Source: Anastatus disparis (lineage: Eukaryota > Arthropoda > Insecta > Hymenoptera > Eupelmidae). From it: a stretch of DNA of 64,000 nt. A program made the translations under genes and the position numbers. Positions 51,991 to 63,044 of this stretch are shown piece by piece (position 1 is the first letter of the stretch; each line of letters starts with the position of its first letter). Under the pieces are notes generated by a model that saw only the letters and a list, made by a program, of their open reading frames with translations, searched no databases and was not told the DNA's origin. Location of the stretch: contig JAFFSR010000251.1 of assembly GCA_017163975.1 (NCBI GenBank), forward strand, positions 7,750,001 to 7,814,000, read 5' to 3'.

Positions 51991-52963
51991 CACGGAAAAG
52001 AGTTTTCACCTTAAAAACTAGTGCTAAATAATAGAAGGTTAAAATTGCGTGTTTTATAATGAAAAAAACCATGACAGTATCATTTTAATCAATGCTAGTT
52101 TTACTATTTTACCTTCTAAGGTCCAGCACATTGATTTTCAATGATTAGCACGGTTTTTTCCAGTGCCAACATCAAAATTTAAGTTCTGCGCATTAGCAGA
52201 GAAATTCTAACGACTAGCACGGTTTTTTCCAGTGCCAACATCAAAATTTCAGTTCTGCGCATTAACAGAGAAATTCTTAATGCATGGTATCAGTTTTTTC
52301 ACAAAATCAACTTATTGCTATCATAAATAATCTTTCAAGTCAGTTATATTTTATTTATTTATACATGTATGTATGTATGTATATATATATATACATGTCT
52401 GTGAAAACATAATGACAGAGTTTTATGTTCAAAGTTCAACAAGATTTCTTTTCAAGAAAAGTTATTTAGTTATTTTAGTACGAAATTATACGTGAAAACT
52501 GGTCGAAACAAACTTGCAATTTTTTCTCATTTTTTTTATGTAACTTCTCATAAAAGTAACATAGAATATTTAATATTTAACATTTAATATTTTTTGTATA
52601 AAATTATCCATTTGGCACTTATTTCCTATGCAATAAATAGAAAAACTTTTGTGTAAAACTTCACAATCGTGCACACTGCTACAATCGAAAATTCGTATAC
52701 ACAAACATACACCAGCGCCGTTATTTAACGTGCTTGGCACCCGAAAAAACCGTGCCAAAGGTGGCACTGTAAATTCACGCGTCAGTTATCGAAAATAAAT
52801 ATTTATAGCACTAAAAAATACTACACTGGTATGAATTTTATTTGTGCTGTCAATAGAGCGAAAAAAATTAATGCCATTCATTACTTTAGAACACACTAGC
52901 ATTGGAATTTAAACATCTAATCGAATTTAGCATTAGTTTTACCGGTGAAAACTTTTTTCCGTG
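51991..52963. mobile_element. Non-autonomous TIR DNA transposon with TA duplication
   Basis: The ends CACGGAAAAGAGTTTTCACC (left) and GGTGAAAACTTTTTTCCGTG (right) are inverted repeats with one mismatch in 20 bp. Similarity continues for about 20 more bp (AAAACTA, TGCTAAAT) with substitutions. TA lies directly outside both ends, consistent with a TA target-site duplication as made by Tc1/mariner-type transposases. The element is 973 bp, has no transposase frame, and contains a 69-bp tandem duplication. I do not recognise a named family. Confidence 0.9.
52140..52277 (+). repeat. 69-bp tandem duplication inside the TIR element
   Basis: Two copies at a 69-bp offset share tagcacggttttttccagtg, ccaacatcaaaattt and ttctgcgcatta with a few substitutions. 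The key word recurs inverted at 52736-52756 (ggcacccgaaaaaaccgtgc), so the element has three subterminal copies of the cacggttttttcc motif, two forward and one reversed. Repeated subterminal motifs of this sort are often transposase-binding sites; for this element that is inference. Confidence 0.85.
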
Positions 52964-53401
52964 TAGTATTAATACAGCGAGGTTAAATAAAAAAAAAAAC
53001 ATGTTTGTAATATTGATTTATTTTAATTGTAATGTAACTTATTATATTTACGATAAAAAACGTTTTGTTATTTAAATCTGATTAAAATAAAATAGATAAA
53101 ATGAGACGTAAAAGATAGAGTTTTCCTTTATAAAAAATGAATAATGACAGATATAAAAAATTCTTGCTGAAAGTGATAAAAAAATAAAATTATTTCAATA
53201 TTTATGTGCGTATTTTGAGTAAAAATTATATTATAATTTTAGAAAATTAAAAAAAGACTGACTTATAAAAATCGATAAAACAATATAAAATAAAAGTATA
53301 TCAATCAAAATAAGTAATTATGATTTTAACAGTCATTTTTACGAACAAAAATGAGTTCTGCTAAATTAAAATCCGATTTTAAGATATAAAAATATACTTA
53401 C

Positions 53402-53449
53402 CAGCACATATTCACACATATGCGCAAGAACACGTACGTACAGAAACAT
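53402..53449 (-). CDS. Possible initial coding exon (16 codons)
   Basis: On the minus strand an ATG opens 16 codons (MFLYVRVLAHMCEYVL) that end exactly at a consensus donor (GTGCTG|GTAAGTAT). The peptide is hydrophobic and could begin a signal peptide. The underlying DNA is partly simple sequence (cacgtacgtac, cacacatatg), which weakens the case, and no downstream partner exon was found. Confidence 0.15.
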
Positions 53450-55527
53450 TCGTTTACTCCACACATAGACGTTTATTGTAATGTATTATGACTCATAACT
53501 ACTTCAAATATTTGAAATATAAGTAATATTATCAAAAATTTTATTACATAATACCATAGCCATAGAAAAATCAAATAAAACAATTTTCTGCTTCATATAT
53601 ACAATAAAAAGAGTCGTTGTGAGATTAAAGTAAATTAAACGTTTGCTCAAATGAATAACTGTTTCGTTATACCAAAACCACAATGAAAAAATTTGTTTTA
53701 ATTTTATAAAAAAAAAAAAAATACCCAATCCAAGCTATAACAGTAACATTAATTCCTTACAACAATATCATACAATTGTACTCACTACAAACTCCTCTAA
53801 GATATAAATGTATATATGAGTTGGTGTGTGTATGTAAACGAAAAAAAAATCGAACGAGGTTATAGCATTTTATTCAATATAATCTGCCGATACCATAAAA
53901 GCAATTATATATCGTTGAGTTTCGGTACAAAACGTTTCATATTACAAGATGAAATTTACGCTTAAAACGTTTTATTTTATCTCTTTTTTTTCTCTTTCTC
54001 TCTCTGGGAAAAGTCATTAAAACGGTGGTAGCAAAACGCGGTTTTGCGCGATATTTTTCTTTCTCCTTCTCACTAATACATACAATTGGTTTAGGTAAAT
54101 TGAACTTCACCTTGGAGGCTCTATCTCTCTCTCACTCTCTTTTCTCACCTATAAGCAATTTCTGAAAGAGAAAAGCCGTTCAATTGTCCGCGCTTTTATA
54201 TTGAATAGCGCACGTGCGTATCTTCCGCGAAAACTTTTCTACTACCATACAACTTACTACTTTACCCGCGCGATATTATTGAAAAATAAAAAAGAGAAAA
54301 AAAATTGAAAAAGAAGGAAAACCACAGTGTCGGACGACCAACCGCAAAATAATGTTTTCTGTTGCTGTTTTGAGATAATATTGAAATGCTCAAGTAAGCG
54401 TTAGAAAAGAGCTTTTCTTATTTACTACACCAAAACTATTACCTTTCCGGTTATTATTGCGCGTGGGTACTATATGTGCGTGAGTTCTTGGGTTCTTTAT
54501 TTATTTTTTTCTCTCTGCGAGTATTAGCACGGATAAAAGATTTTAAAATAAGATAAACGACACGAGACAATTCTTATATTATTTTTTTCTTTTATATTTT
54601 AATTTTCATTTACTTTTTGATTGACAAGCCGGAAGAGAATTCAAAAGTTAATTGTTGAAAGTTTCCACGCGTACGGATATACATTTATAAAAAGAATTAA
54701 TTACCGTTAATAATAGTTAGATTTAAGAGTTGGAAAAAAAAAGATTAATTTTATCAGTTTATCGATCAAACGCCTTAACGTTACTAATAATTAATGATAT
54801 ATTTTTATCAACACGCTCATTCGTCACGTGGGTTTCATTTGTATTTATATATGAAAAACCTGAAATACAATTTTTAAATATAAACCTGTGCGTGGCGCTG
54901 GTCTGCACTTTTCGTATTGTTATACAAACTATTTATAAAAAATATAGACGAATCAATGAAAATTTTAATCTTTTGTCTTACTCTAAATCTTGAAGGTCAG
55001 TGATTTTTGGTACTCTTTTGCTGCTCAACTTTAATTATAACTTTAGTTCTAAAAATATCAAATTGAAACTTGCTTTCTCTACTTTGATTTCAGTTATTGT
55101 AAATTCATTAAAGATGTTCCTAGATTGAATTATTCGTATTGCAATTGAGAACTCTTATTTTACATTTTTTTTAAAATAAGAATATAAACGTCAATAACTT
55201 GAGTTTTTCAAACCGTTAGATCATACCACTACGGCTTTACTAATTTTTAGATATGATCAAGTTGTGTGACCCGAATGCCATACACTGTTCTATTAAATTT
55301 TATCTTAATTTTCATTTTTTAACAACTTTTGAACAACTTAAGCTTTTCGAACAAAAATTTTTTTGTTTGTAATTTTGAAAAAATTAAGCACTGGTCTAAA
55401 TGGATGCGGCTTACTACATAATTTTATAAAAGAAAAAATATTCCGAAGATATAAGACAATCTGGAATTGAAATGTAATGCACTCTTTTTGTGAATAATAA
55501 TCATTTAACGTTTGTATTTTATCTTTG
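53450..55527. other. AT-rich stretch with TC tracts
   Basis: 54000-54260 is GC-richer with TC tracts. On the minus strand a very good acceptor (cttttctctttcag, near 54165-54178) precedes a 13-nt segment and a donor-like TAG|GTGAGA, but no frame supports an exon. The remainder is AT-rich and featureless. Confidence 0.4.
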
Positions 55528-55825
55528 CACTGAGAAAAAAATTTCATCAGATCAACTGAAATGTTATTGATTTAACAGATCCGCTGTTAATCTGACTGAA
55601 TTTTTTTGATCCAACAGAATCTGTGCAGTTAAAATAGCCCAATTACGATCGTGCTGCCAATTTAACAGCACGGCTGTTGATATAATTGAATAACAGTTAA
55701 CATAAAAGAGCGTACGTCAAAATAAAAGTTTGACTTACATTTCAACAAAATTTTATGAATTGAATCAATAAAATGTGCATGCTCAAATTAACTGATGAAT
55801 TATTTCAAAATAAATGTTTAAATTT

Positions 55826-55858
55826 AATTATATCAACAGCGCGGCTGTTGATATAATT
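55826..55858. repeat. Perfect 15-bp-arm palindrome (unit 2)
   Basis: AATTATATCAACAGC and GCTGTTGATATAATT are exact reverse complements around a 3-nt centre (gcg). The same palindrome recurs at 55998-56030 with centre acg. The arms are conserved while the centre and flanks vary, which suggests a structural or binding role within the element. Confidence 0.9.
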
Positions 55859-55997
55859 GAATAATAGTTAGAATAAAAAGAACGTAAGTCAAAATAAAAG
55901 TGTGACTTACATTTCAACAAAATTTTATAAATTGAACCAATAATACGCACATGCTTAAATTAACTGATGAATTATTTCAAAATAAATGTTTAAATTT

Positions 55998-56030
55998 AAT
56001 TATATCAACAGCACGGCTGTTGATATAATT
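55998..56030. repeat. Perfect 15-bp-arm palindrome (unit 3)
   Basis: The arms are the same as at 55826-55858, and the centre is acg. The left portion of unit 1 (55659-55688) keeps only the inner aacagcacggctgtt part. Confidence 0.9.
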
Positions 56031-56683
56031 GAATAATAGTTAGAATAAAAAGAACGTAAGTCAAAATAAAATATTTGTCATTTATTTCGTTGATATTTTA
56101 TAAAGATTTTTATGTTATTCACTAAGTATTTTGAAATCTCCCGCTTTTCAATACAGTTACGTTTCGATAGTATAATAATAGATGGCGTATTTCTTGTAAC
56201 CCGCAAGTGGTAAGACTGTACGTCAGTTAGTATATAAGACCAAATGAATTTCTCCGCTGTATGTATAAATGCGATGCGATGCGTATAGTTAGTTAGCGAG
56301 CGATGATAGATTTTATATAAATATCAATAGTGTAATATATAATATATCTAAGGAAATGTAAAAAAATTTCACTTAAGAAACGAATAATGATCATTGTTAT
56401 ATTATAAGTTATGTGTTAATATCTGGAAATCGGAACTCTGTGAGCTGTGAGCTTCAAATAAATGAAAAACTCTTTTATCATCTTTAAAACTTATTTGTTT
56501 GATACAATAAAATGTAACAGCTATTTTAACTTACTTTGCTGTCAAATTAAAGTTAATTTTAAATTGAATCAATATTACGATTCTATCAAATTAACAGAAC
56601 TCGTTTGTTAAATGAATAGAATATATCATCGTGATATATTAACAGTAGGATTCGGTTGATACAATCATATTTTTTTCTTAGTG

Positions 56684-59550
56684 TGTACAAAAATTAAATG
56701 CAGTTAAACTTTAAAGGTTTAGCGTTTTTTTTTATAGAACATTCATGTAATCCCGTAATTTTTTACCAAAAATTTTATAATCTTCAGACTATCTTTAAGG
56801 CGCCGCTCAACGTAACTTTTTGAAGAACTAAGTTTTTTAGTTTAAAATTGAAAAATTTAAAGCTAAATAGAATGTGAAAATTACACTAGAAATTAAAGTT
56901 TCCCTGAATTTGCCCATACATTAATTATAACAATAAAATAAACTTTTTCTGTTGAAAATTGTGAATATTAGTTACAGTAAAACTGTAAAAATTTACAAGA
57001 ATAGAAAAAAATTTAAATATCGTAAAAAGTTAATCATAGGTAGATCAGCAATAAACATAAAAAATGTAATGTCATTTCTCATAATGTAGTCGTTAATCGC
57101 AGCGATACGCATTCCATTTTCTATTTTGAAAAAGCTTTTACGTGTTTATTGCCACATATTATTTTATTGTTCCGCATAAAATAAGCCACATCCTTGATTT
57201 CTTTTAATAGTTCCCTAGAACGCGTACTAATAAAACTACAACCAATGTAATCTTTATCCTTATGGTCTCTTTTACCCTTTTCTTTTCGACTAATCTTTTT
57301 TAAAAAAAATAAAAGAAGAAAGAATTCACATTTCAGATACGTTTCGGCGTTTTCATTCTCTTAAATTGTTGAATATCCTAAAAAAAGGAACGTTAAAAGC
57401 GCCGGTTAACATTAAAAATTGCCCGTATTATGGCCCACAACCAATTGAAATAATTCTTATAAACAGTGTGTGCGTGCGTGCGTATATATACATATTTTTT
57501 AACGTGTTCTTTTTGACATTAAATGAAGTCTTATCAACCAGTTTGGAATGTCCTTTTTATACACGCGACTTTACTGACGAAATAGCCGTAAAAAGAAACG
57601 AGTATGTTTTATATAGGGAGTTGACAAAAAAAAAAACAAAAAAAAACTGAAACGAAGAAAAAGAGAATAAGGTGAGCGAGTGAATTACAAATGTTAAATT
57701 ATGCATTTTACAGATATTATGTTAAAGTCAATTTACAATTCTATGCGGTGAAATTTACTTACATGTATAAATATAAGTCCATGTTAAGCAAAACTGGAGT
57801 TTAGCTAAATTAAATACGTCGACTTAAATAACGTCAAATTAATGCAATTGCATTGATAAGAATATGATATTAGATGCAGTGCTTGTATAAAAACTAACTT
57901 TATTTAAAAAATTTAATAATATTAGAATATTCGATTAATAAGCAAAAAGCTACAACATTATATTCAAGATTTATAAATATACAATAAAAAAAATTTATTT
58001 AAATACATTTCCAATTGAAATTCCTTGCGACGGAATTTTTAATATGAATTATAACATAATTGGTTTGTACGAACGAATAAAAATTTTAATAAAAATTTAA
58101 TTATTTATTATTATGCTTAATTAAACATTGAAAATAATGAAATTATAAATTTTTTTTATTTAATTCTCGGAATAGAATGATAAAATTTAAATTATTTGAA
58201 TATTCATATTATACGAGTTATTAAAATATTTTTTAAATTACTCAAACAATAAAATACATTATGTTTAAACGTGTTTTATAATAATTACATTAAAATTCCC
58301 AACAAGAGGGCATAATAATGAAATAAAAATTCTTTTCATATTCAAATAACAATTTATTCCATATAAAAATTAATTTTATGATAGAATTAGCAATGAAGTT
58401 TTTTTTATTCTTAAAATTCCTCGGTATATCGTGCTACTTTAATTTTATTTTCTAACGTGTGTAGAAAAAGAAGAAGCAAACGGAACCTCGAAAACAATTT
58501 GTGAACTTAGGAACATATCGCATGCTTTAAAGTAATTTGATACTAGTCTAACAGCAAATTTGACTAAAGAAAATTTAGACAATGAGATTTGAAGACGTAA
58601 ACATTATACATTTAGTCGTAATTTATTGTATAAATAAGACAATTTTTTTAAAATTAAGGATAAAGAGTCACGTAGAAATGTGAAAACGATATGCCTAAAG
58701 AGAAAAAAGAAAAAGAATAAAGAACGGAAAAAAACAATGTCGCAGTGTAAAAGTGACATAAAATTTAACTTAACCGCGATGAAATATAAAAAGATCGGTG
58801 CCGCGATGACGGCTCTTCCTGGAGGTTTTTTACGAGCTCATATTCCCAAAAACTCTTTACATTCTTCTTTTTAATACCTAATAAAATGAAGGAAAAAAAA
58901 ATATAAGAACGAGAGAGAAAAGCTATGACACGTCGTCCTTCATCTACTTGTTGTGTGTCTTTCTGAGTCACATCGTTGTTTTTTTCTTTTGAAACGCTGC
59001 TCTTAATGGCCATTATCTTCTCATAAATCAGTAAATCCGGAAATGCCATCAGGTAGTTCTTCAATAATATGCCAAGTTTAGTCTTTTTTTTTTAAGAAAT
59101 ATTTACGAGTTCTTTCGCCGCATGAGATTTAATACGTAAAATCGCGAAATTCGTGGTAATTACGAAATGAGTTGAGAATTTTGAAAGATTTAGTAGTTCA
59201 AAAGGTATCCGTAACGGTCAGGTGAAGCAACTTTCTTTGATCTATTATGTATCCATGATTTCGTATATATATACACATATATAATTCTTTTTCTGATTAC
59301 TCGTGGTATAACATTAAAAAAATTTACATTTTATCTTTATATAAAAGACGCGATATTGCTCATCGAGAATTTATGGAGGCACTCAACTTTAACTTGGGTT
59401 TTAATGCCAAGAAATCGAAAAATATGTATATCTGTACAATAATAAAAGTAAAAAAAAAAATAAAAAAAAATATCTAGCAAACAGGAAACTATGTCTATGT
59501 TATATAGAAATTCACGGCATAAGCAAAAGTCCTATGACTTATTTTCGTAG
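56684..59550. other. AT-rich stretch with a weak minus-strand frame
   Basis: A 99-codon minus-strand frame at 58765-59064 has balanced composition, with a Gln/Asp/Glu-rich centre (TQKDTQQVDEGRR) and one hydrophobic stretch. A 31-codon + frame (58780-58874) overlaps it. Neither has splice or family support. 57380-57440 is a small GC-richer patch. The rest is AT-rich. Confidence 0.35.
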
Positions 59551-59626
59551 AAGGAAAAACGTGAGCGCGATGCTGAATAATTTAACGGGCTGCTGCCGAT
59601 TATATGAGAGCTGCTGTGTTCCGAGG
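59551..59626 (+). CDS. Candidate exon encoding a cysteine-paired segment
   Basis: The segment lies between an acceptor (cttattttcgtag) and a moderate donor (CGAGG|GTACTT). One frame, entered with one base completing a split codon, is open for all 25 codons and includes AMLNNLTGCCRLYESCC. Two Cys-Cys pairs five residues apart and an N-L-T glycosylation sequon suggest a secreted or extracellular segment, but no family is recognised. Another reading starts at the internal ATG (59570) and gives a 29-codon ORF ending at TAG 59659. Confidence 0.25.
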
Positions 59627-62600
59627 GTACTTTTCTACGAGTACAGAATTATTTATTAGACTTATTGATGGATTTTTGTACTATATACGTTTATATATTG
59701 GCTCATCTTAGAGCTTTTTCATTCAAACAAATCTCTCTTTTTTTCTTAAATGATCAAATCTTATTTACGAATTTCTTTGAGATAGCGATACGATAGAAAC
59801 AGTTTGAATTAATAGATTGATGTGTTATTTGAATGATTTATTTTGTACTTTTAGTTTAACGTTACATTTATCCCCAATTTAAAGTTTAATGACCTTAGTG
59901 AAATAACAAATATAAAGACTTTTAAAACTAATTTTGAAAAATAGAGAAAATGAAGAAAAAAAGCTAAATTTTTAAATGAATGATTGAGCCATAGTCTATA
60001 TAGACGTGACATACTCTAATCCAACATCCGCATGATTGGATGGATAACACGTTCGATTCGTCGGTGAGATTCATCAATCTCGGGGGGTAGTACAATCGCA
60101 CACACCAGTTTCTCAGTCAAGGGAAACAAGTCTAAAGCGTTATCTACTAGTAATGAAACAAATCTTGTTCAATGCTAGCGACACATCGTTATTTATACGT
60201 ACGCGTATCAAGATCACTTTTTTTTAAAGTACATATACGTGTTCTTGCATCAAATTAAATTACTTTTTTTTTATTTTTCAATTTTGTGTGTCGGCATTAT
60301 TTTATAATATATTTTTGCATCGTATTATCTTTTATGAATGTAAATTAAAAGCTCTTTTTCTTTTTGAATTAATCAAAAGTAACTAAAGATACATTAATCT
60401 TAAATCTAGACTTTAATTAGTTTAAGATTTTATTTTAATATTAAAGAATTAATTATTTTTATCGCAATCTACTAACTAGAAAGTATCTTCAGAAAAGGAA
60501 AATTTTTCTAATTGGATCCAACAAGATTCGGTCTCTTAAAGACCATTATGGGTACAACTATTTATATTTAAAAATCATAGGAACAAGTTATTTATTCGTT
60601 TCAACATTTTCTTATCAAGAGATCAGATAAGACTAGAAAAATGCGTCCTTCGAAAACTTTCGAATACTTCCGAAACGCTATAACGTCCACGCATTAATCC
60701 TAAAATTACATTCGTTTCATCACAATAATTGCTTTCAGAAACAAATTAATTTTGACCCTGCTAATGATTGAATTCGAATGTTTTCATTTAACAATAAGAG
60801 ACAAAGTATATTAATTAGCAGCATATAGGAAAAATTCCAAGTCGATATTCTTCATTATCTGAATCAGAGAAAAAAGGAAATGAAGAAACAAACTAAATGA
60901 AAAAAAAGAAAAATGAAACATTATTAAATAAAGAAAGCAAAATGAAAGTCGAGAAGCCCATAGTATTTCCTTGAATTAGTGTGATTAAGTGGACCTTGTA
61001 TACGTATACATATATATACAGATATACAAAATCTCTAATCAAATTGATGCTCCCTCGTTGTGCGTACTATTTAGACTTGAATTTCAAGAAGATTGCTTTC
61101 TTGCTATACGTATACATGTACATATAGCTTCGCGATCTAATCTGCACGACGAACGGACACGCGCAAGGTTCCTCTTTCTTTCATTCTTTTATTCTTGTTT
61201 TCTTATAACAGACATCTTTTCAACCGGTCGACATATCTCGCCTACGCTCTCTTTTTTTTAAAAAAAAAAGATTCCTTATTTTTTTTCTTTCTTTCATCTT
61301 TAAAGTGTTTTCTTATTTTCGGGGTGGGCTATATCTCTCTTTTTAATTAGCATGAAATCGTTCAAAGAAGAAGTTTTTGCGCTGCGGATGGAAGTTTTCG
61401 GAAGAAAAATATTTCTTTTTTGCATTTTTTTTTTGCATTTTTTTTTCTTTTTGAGAAAAAAATTGCAAATTTTTCTACTCTATTATTTTTAATAATGTCA
61501 ACAAATTTCTGTGTTTTTGTATACTTGTACAGAAATTAAAATAAACGATTAAAATTACAAAAATTAAATTTACAACTGTTTTCAACAAAAAATAAGTGAA
61601 ATTACAAAATTTTAAGAATAGCCACGGTCAGACAGTATTACATATGAAAATTTTTCTTTAAAGTTTACATTTTACTTTTATTTTGAATTTTAAAAAGTTT
61701 TAAAATTAAAGATACTATATTCTTTTATTGAATCTAAAAAATTTTTAATATACGCACTGGTCACTTATTCATCGACTCTATCGTGCGCGAATGTCATATT
61801 GAATAATATGTCAAATAAACATATCTATTAATTTAATCAAATTGAAATAATATTAATTACATAATTACTTACTAATAAAATACACAACATAATTAAATAT
61901 AGTAAATGTTGTATAATTTATCTAAATTTTTATAAAATATAATCTTAAATATCAGTTTAAATATAAGTTACAACAGTTTTGCAAAATATCTATAATTAAA
62001 TAAATGAATAAAAAAAAGTTTTAACATATATCACTTATACCGTTTAAAATTAAAGTAAACTCTTAATTTTTAGCAATTTGATAATTTTCAGTAATGATCT
62101 ACCTTATTTCTTAGCCAGTAAACAAAGTCCTCTATCATTATATTTAGATTCTGATATTAAAACAAAATCCACAAGAGCAATTCCAATGTAACCATCTTCG
62201 TCTCTATATCCACATTAACTTATACCATATCGTTCTCTTTGTAATAACCATACTGACTACTACGTAGTACCAAAGCCCCTATTACAAAGTCTATTTCCAT
62301 GAGCTTTCCAAAGTCAAGTCTAACATCTAACTTGGTATATGTGTAATGGTAAATATAACGAAGATAGTACCTCTCTCTCTCTCTCTCTCTCAGTTGCGTA
62401 TAACTTTATAAGGAAGATGCGTTTATATATACATACGTAGTTAAGGAATATATCCTCCAGACGACGATACAGGTTTCTAACTTGTATCTGTATATGTGTG
62501 TGTATGTACATGTGAACGCGTATATATGTACGCGATTGTTAGAGCAAAAGGGAGCAGAACGATCGCGAGCAGGGCGGTTCGCTTAATTGCCCCTATCCAT

Positions 62601-62924
62601 CATTACCCCTTCCTCTTTGACCGCGATCTATTCTCTCTCTCTCCCTTTACCTTTCTTTCTTTCTCTTGGTCTTTCATTCCATGGCGGTACATTTGGGTAC
62701 CCGCCAGACCACGCGATGCAATCTCTCTCTCTCTCATTCTCTCTCTGCTTCTACCGCCACTGGACTGCACGGGCTTCTGCCTGTTTCGCTGTTGTTGTTT
62801 TTTCGTTTGGTTTAATTTCATTTTGTCTTTCGTTTTCGTTTTTTCCCTTTAGGAAAGAGAGACGATCTCGTTGCGTTTAGGAGGATCACTTGTGCGACTC
62901 TAAATCATTCGGAGTCTTGGATTA
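59627..62924. other. AT-rich stretch, then a GC-richer TC-rich island
   Basis: 59660-62480 is mainly AT-rich, with a short GC-richer patch at 60020-60150 and a (TC)n run at 62371-62391. 62480-62920 is GC-richer, with repeated (TC)n tracts (62630-62645, 62720-62750) and CpG-containing sequence. It could be promoter or 5'-leader DNA for the small ORF or gene to its right. No promoter element is certain. Confidence 0.35.
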
Positions 62925-63044
62925 ATGACGCCTGCTGCTTGCCGAGCGCTAAGGTCCAACATTTCTCCTTTCGTTCGAAATTTTAGCTCTTTAGTTTTGC
63001 TCTTTTTATCTTGTCAGTTGGCTCTTGTCATGCTCTTGTTGTGA
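62925..63044 (+). CDS. Possible small membrane peptide, 39 aa (unrecognised)
   Basis: An ATG (attaATGACG, a good -3 purine) opens a 39-codon frame with a basic N-terminal half that includes Asn-Ile-Ser. A hydrophobic C-terminal segment, SLVLLFLSCQLALVMLLL, looks like a tail-anchor or single membrane span, and the frame ends at TGA. It lies just downstream of the TC-rich GC island, where a transcript might begin. No family is recognised, and a Leu-rich chance frame from pyrimidine-rich DNA is a real alternative. Confidence 0.2.
   Translation: MTPAACRALRSNISPFVRNFSSLVLLFLSCQLALVMLLL

Larger units (their letters stand above)
51830..52999 (+). mobile_element. tRNA-derived SINE, copy 7, split by a nested transposon
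   Basis: The SINE head and body run from 51830 to 51990 (ggtgttcagcggctcagtcg; B box GAGTTCGAATCCCG; caagcaccactgtgcatt). The 3' end resumes at about 52964 (tagtattaatacagcgaggt, then taaataaaaaaaaaaa). The two parts meet at the same place in the family consensus (between caatgata and the tattaatacagcg end), so the 973 bp between them entered after the SINE did. Its loop reads CGT. Confidence 0.9.
55660..56072 (+). repeat. Tandem repeat, about 171-172 bp period, roughly 2.4 copies
   Basis: Anchors cggctgttgatataattg occur at 55671, 55842 and 56014. The units share agaacgtaagtcaaaataaa, gtgacttacatttcaacaaa and ttaactgatgaattatttca. Copies 2 and 3 are nearly identical, while copy 1 is more diverged at its left side, where the palindrome arm reads ccaatttaacagc. 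Confidence 0.9.
55528..56683. mobile_element. Non-autonomous TIR element with internal palindromic tandem repeats
   Basis: The ends CACTGAGAAAAAAAT (left) and ATTTTTTTCTTAGTG (right) are inverted repeats with one mismatch. TG lies outside both ends, a possible 2-bp duplication that is too short to prove. The terminus resembles that of the 51991 element (CAC, G, A run, TTTCA). The interior (1.16 kb) has no long frame but contains tandem repeats with a 171-172 bp period and multiple aacag/ctgtt hairpins. No named family is recognised. Confidence 0.75.

Noticed and set aside
15081..52999. Functional tRNA genes at the seven tRNA-like heads
   Set aside because: The acceptor stems do not pair properly, and each head is followed by the same non-tRNA body and tail. 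They are SINE copies, not tRNA genes.
54120..54180. Strong minus-strand acceptor followed by a donor-like TAG|GTGAGA
   Set aside because: The enclosed segment would be 13 nt, and extending it to the next donor gives stops in all frames.
55660..56072. CRISPR-like array (repeats with palindromes)
   Set aside because: The units are directly adjacent with no unique spacers, and there are too few copies. It is a tandem repeat within a TIR element in a eukaryotic context.
60022..60090. Possible second tRNA-like head (gattggatggataacacg with GTTCGATTC)
   Set aside because: It recalls a tRNA-Arg-type D arm, but the B-box-like word is far too close to the A-box-like word, and no body or tail shared with another locus was seen.
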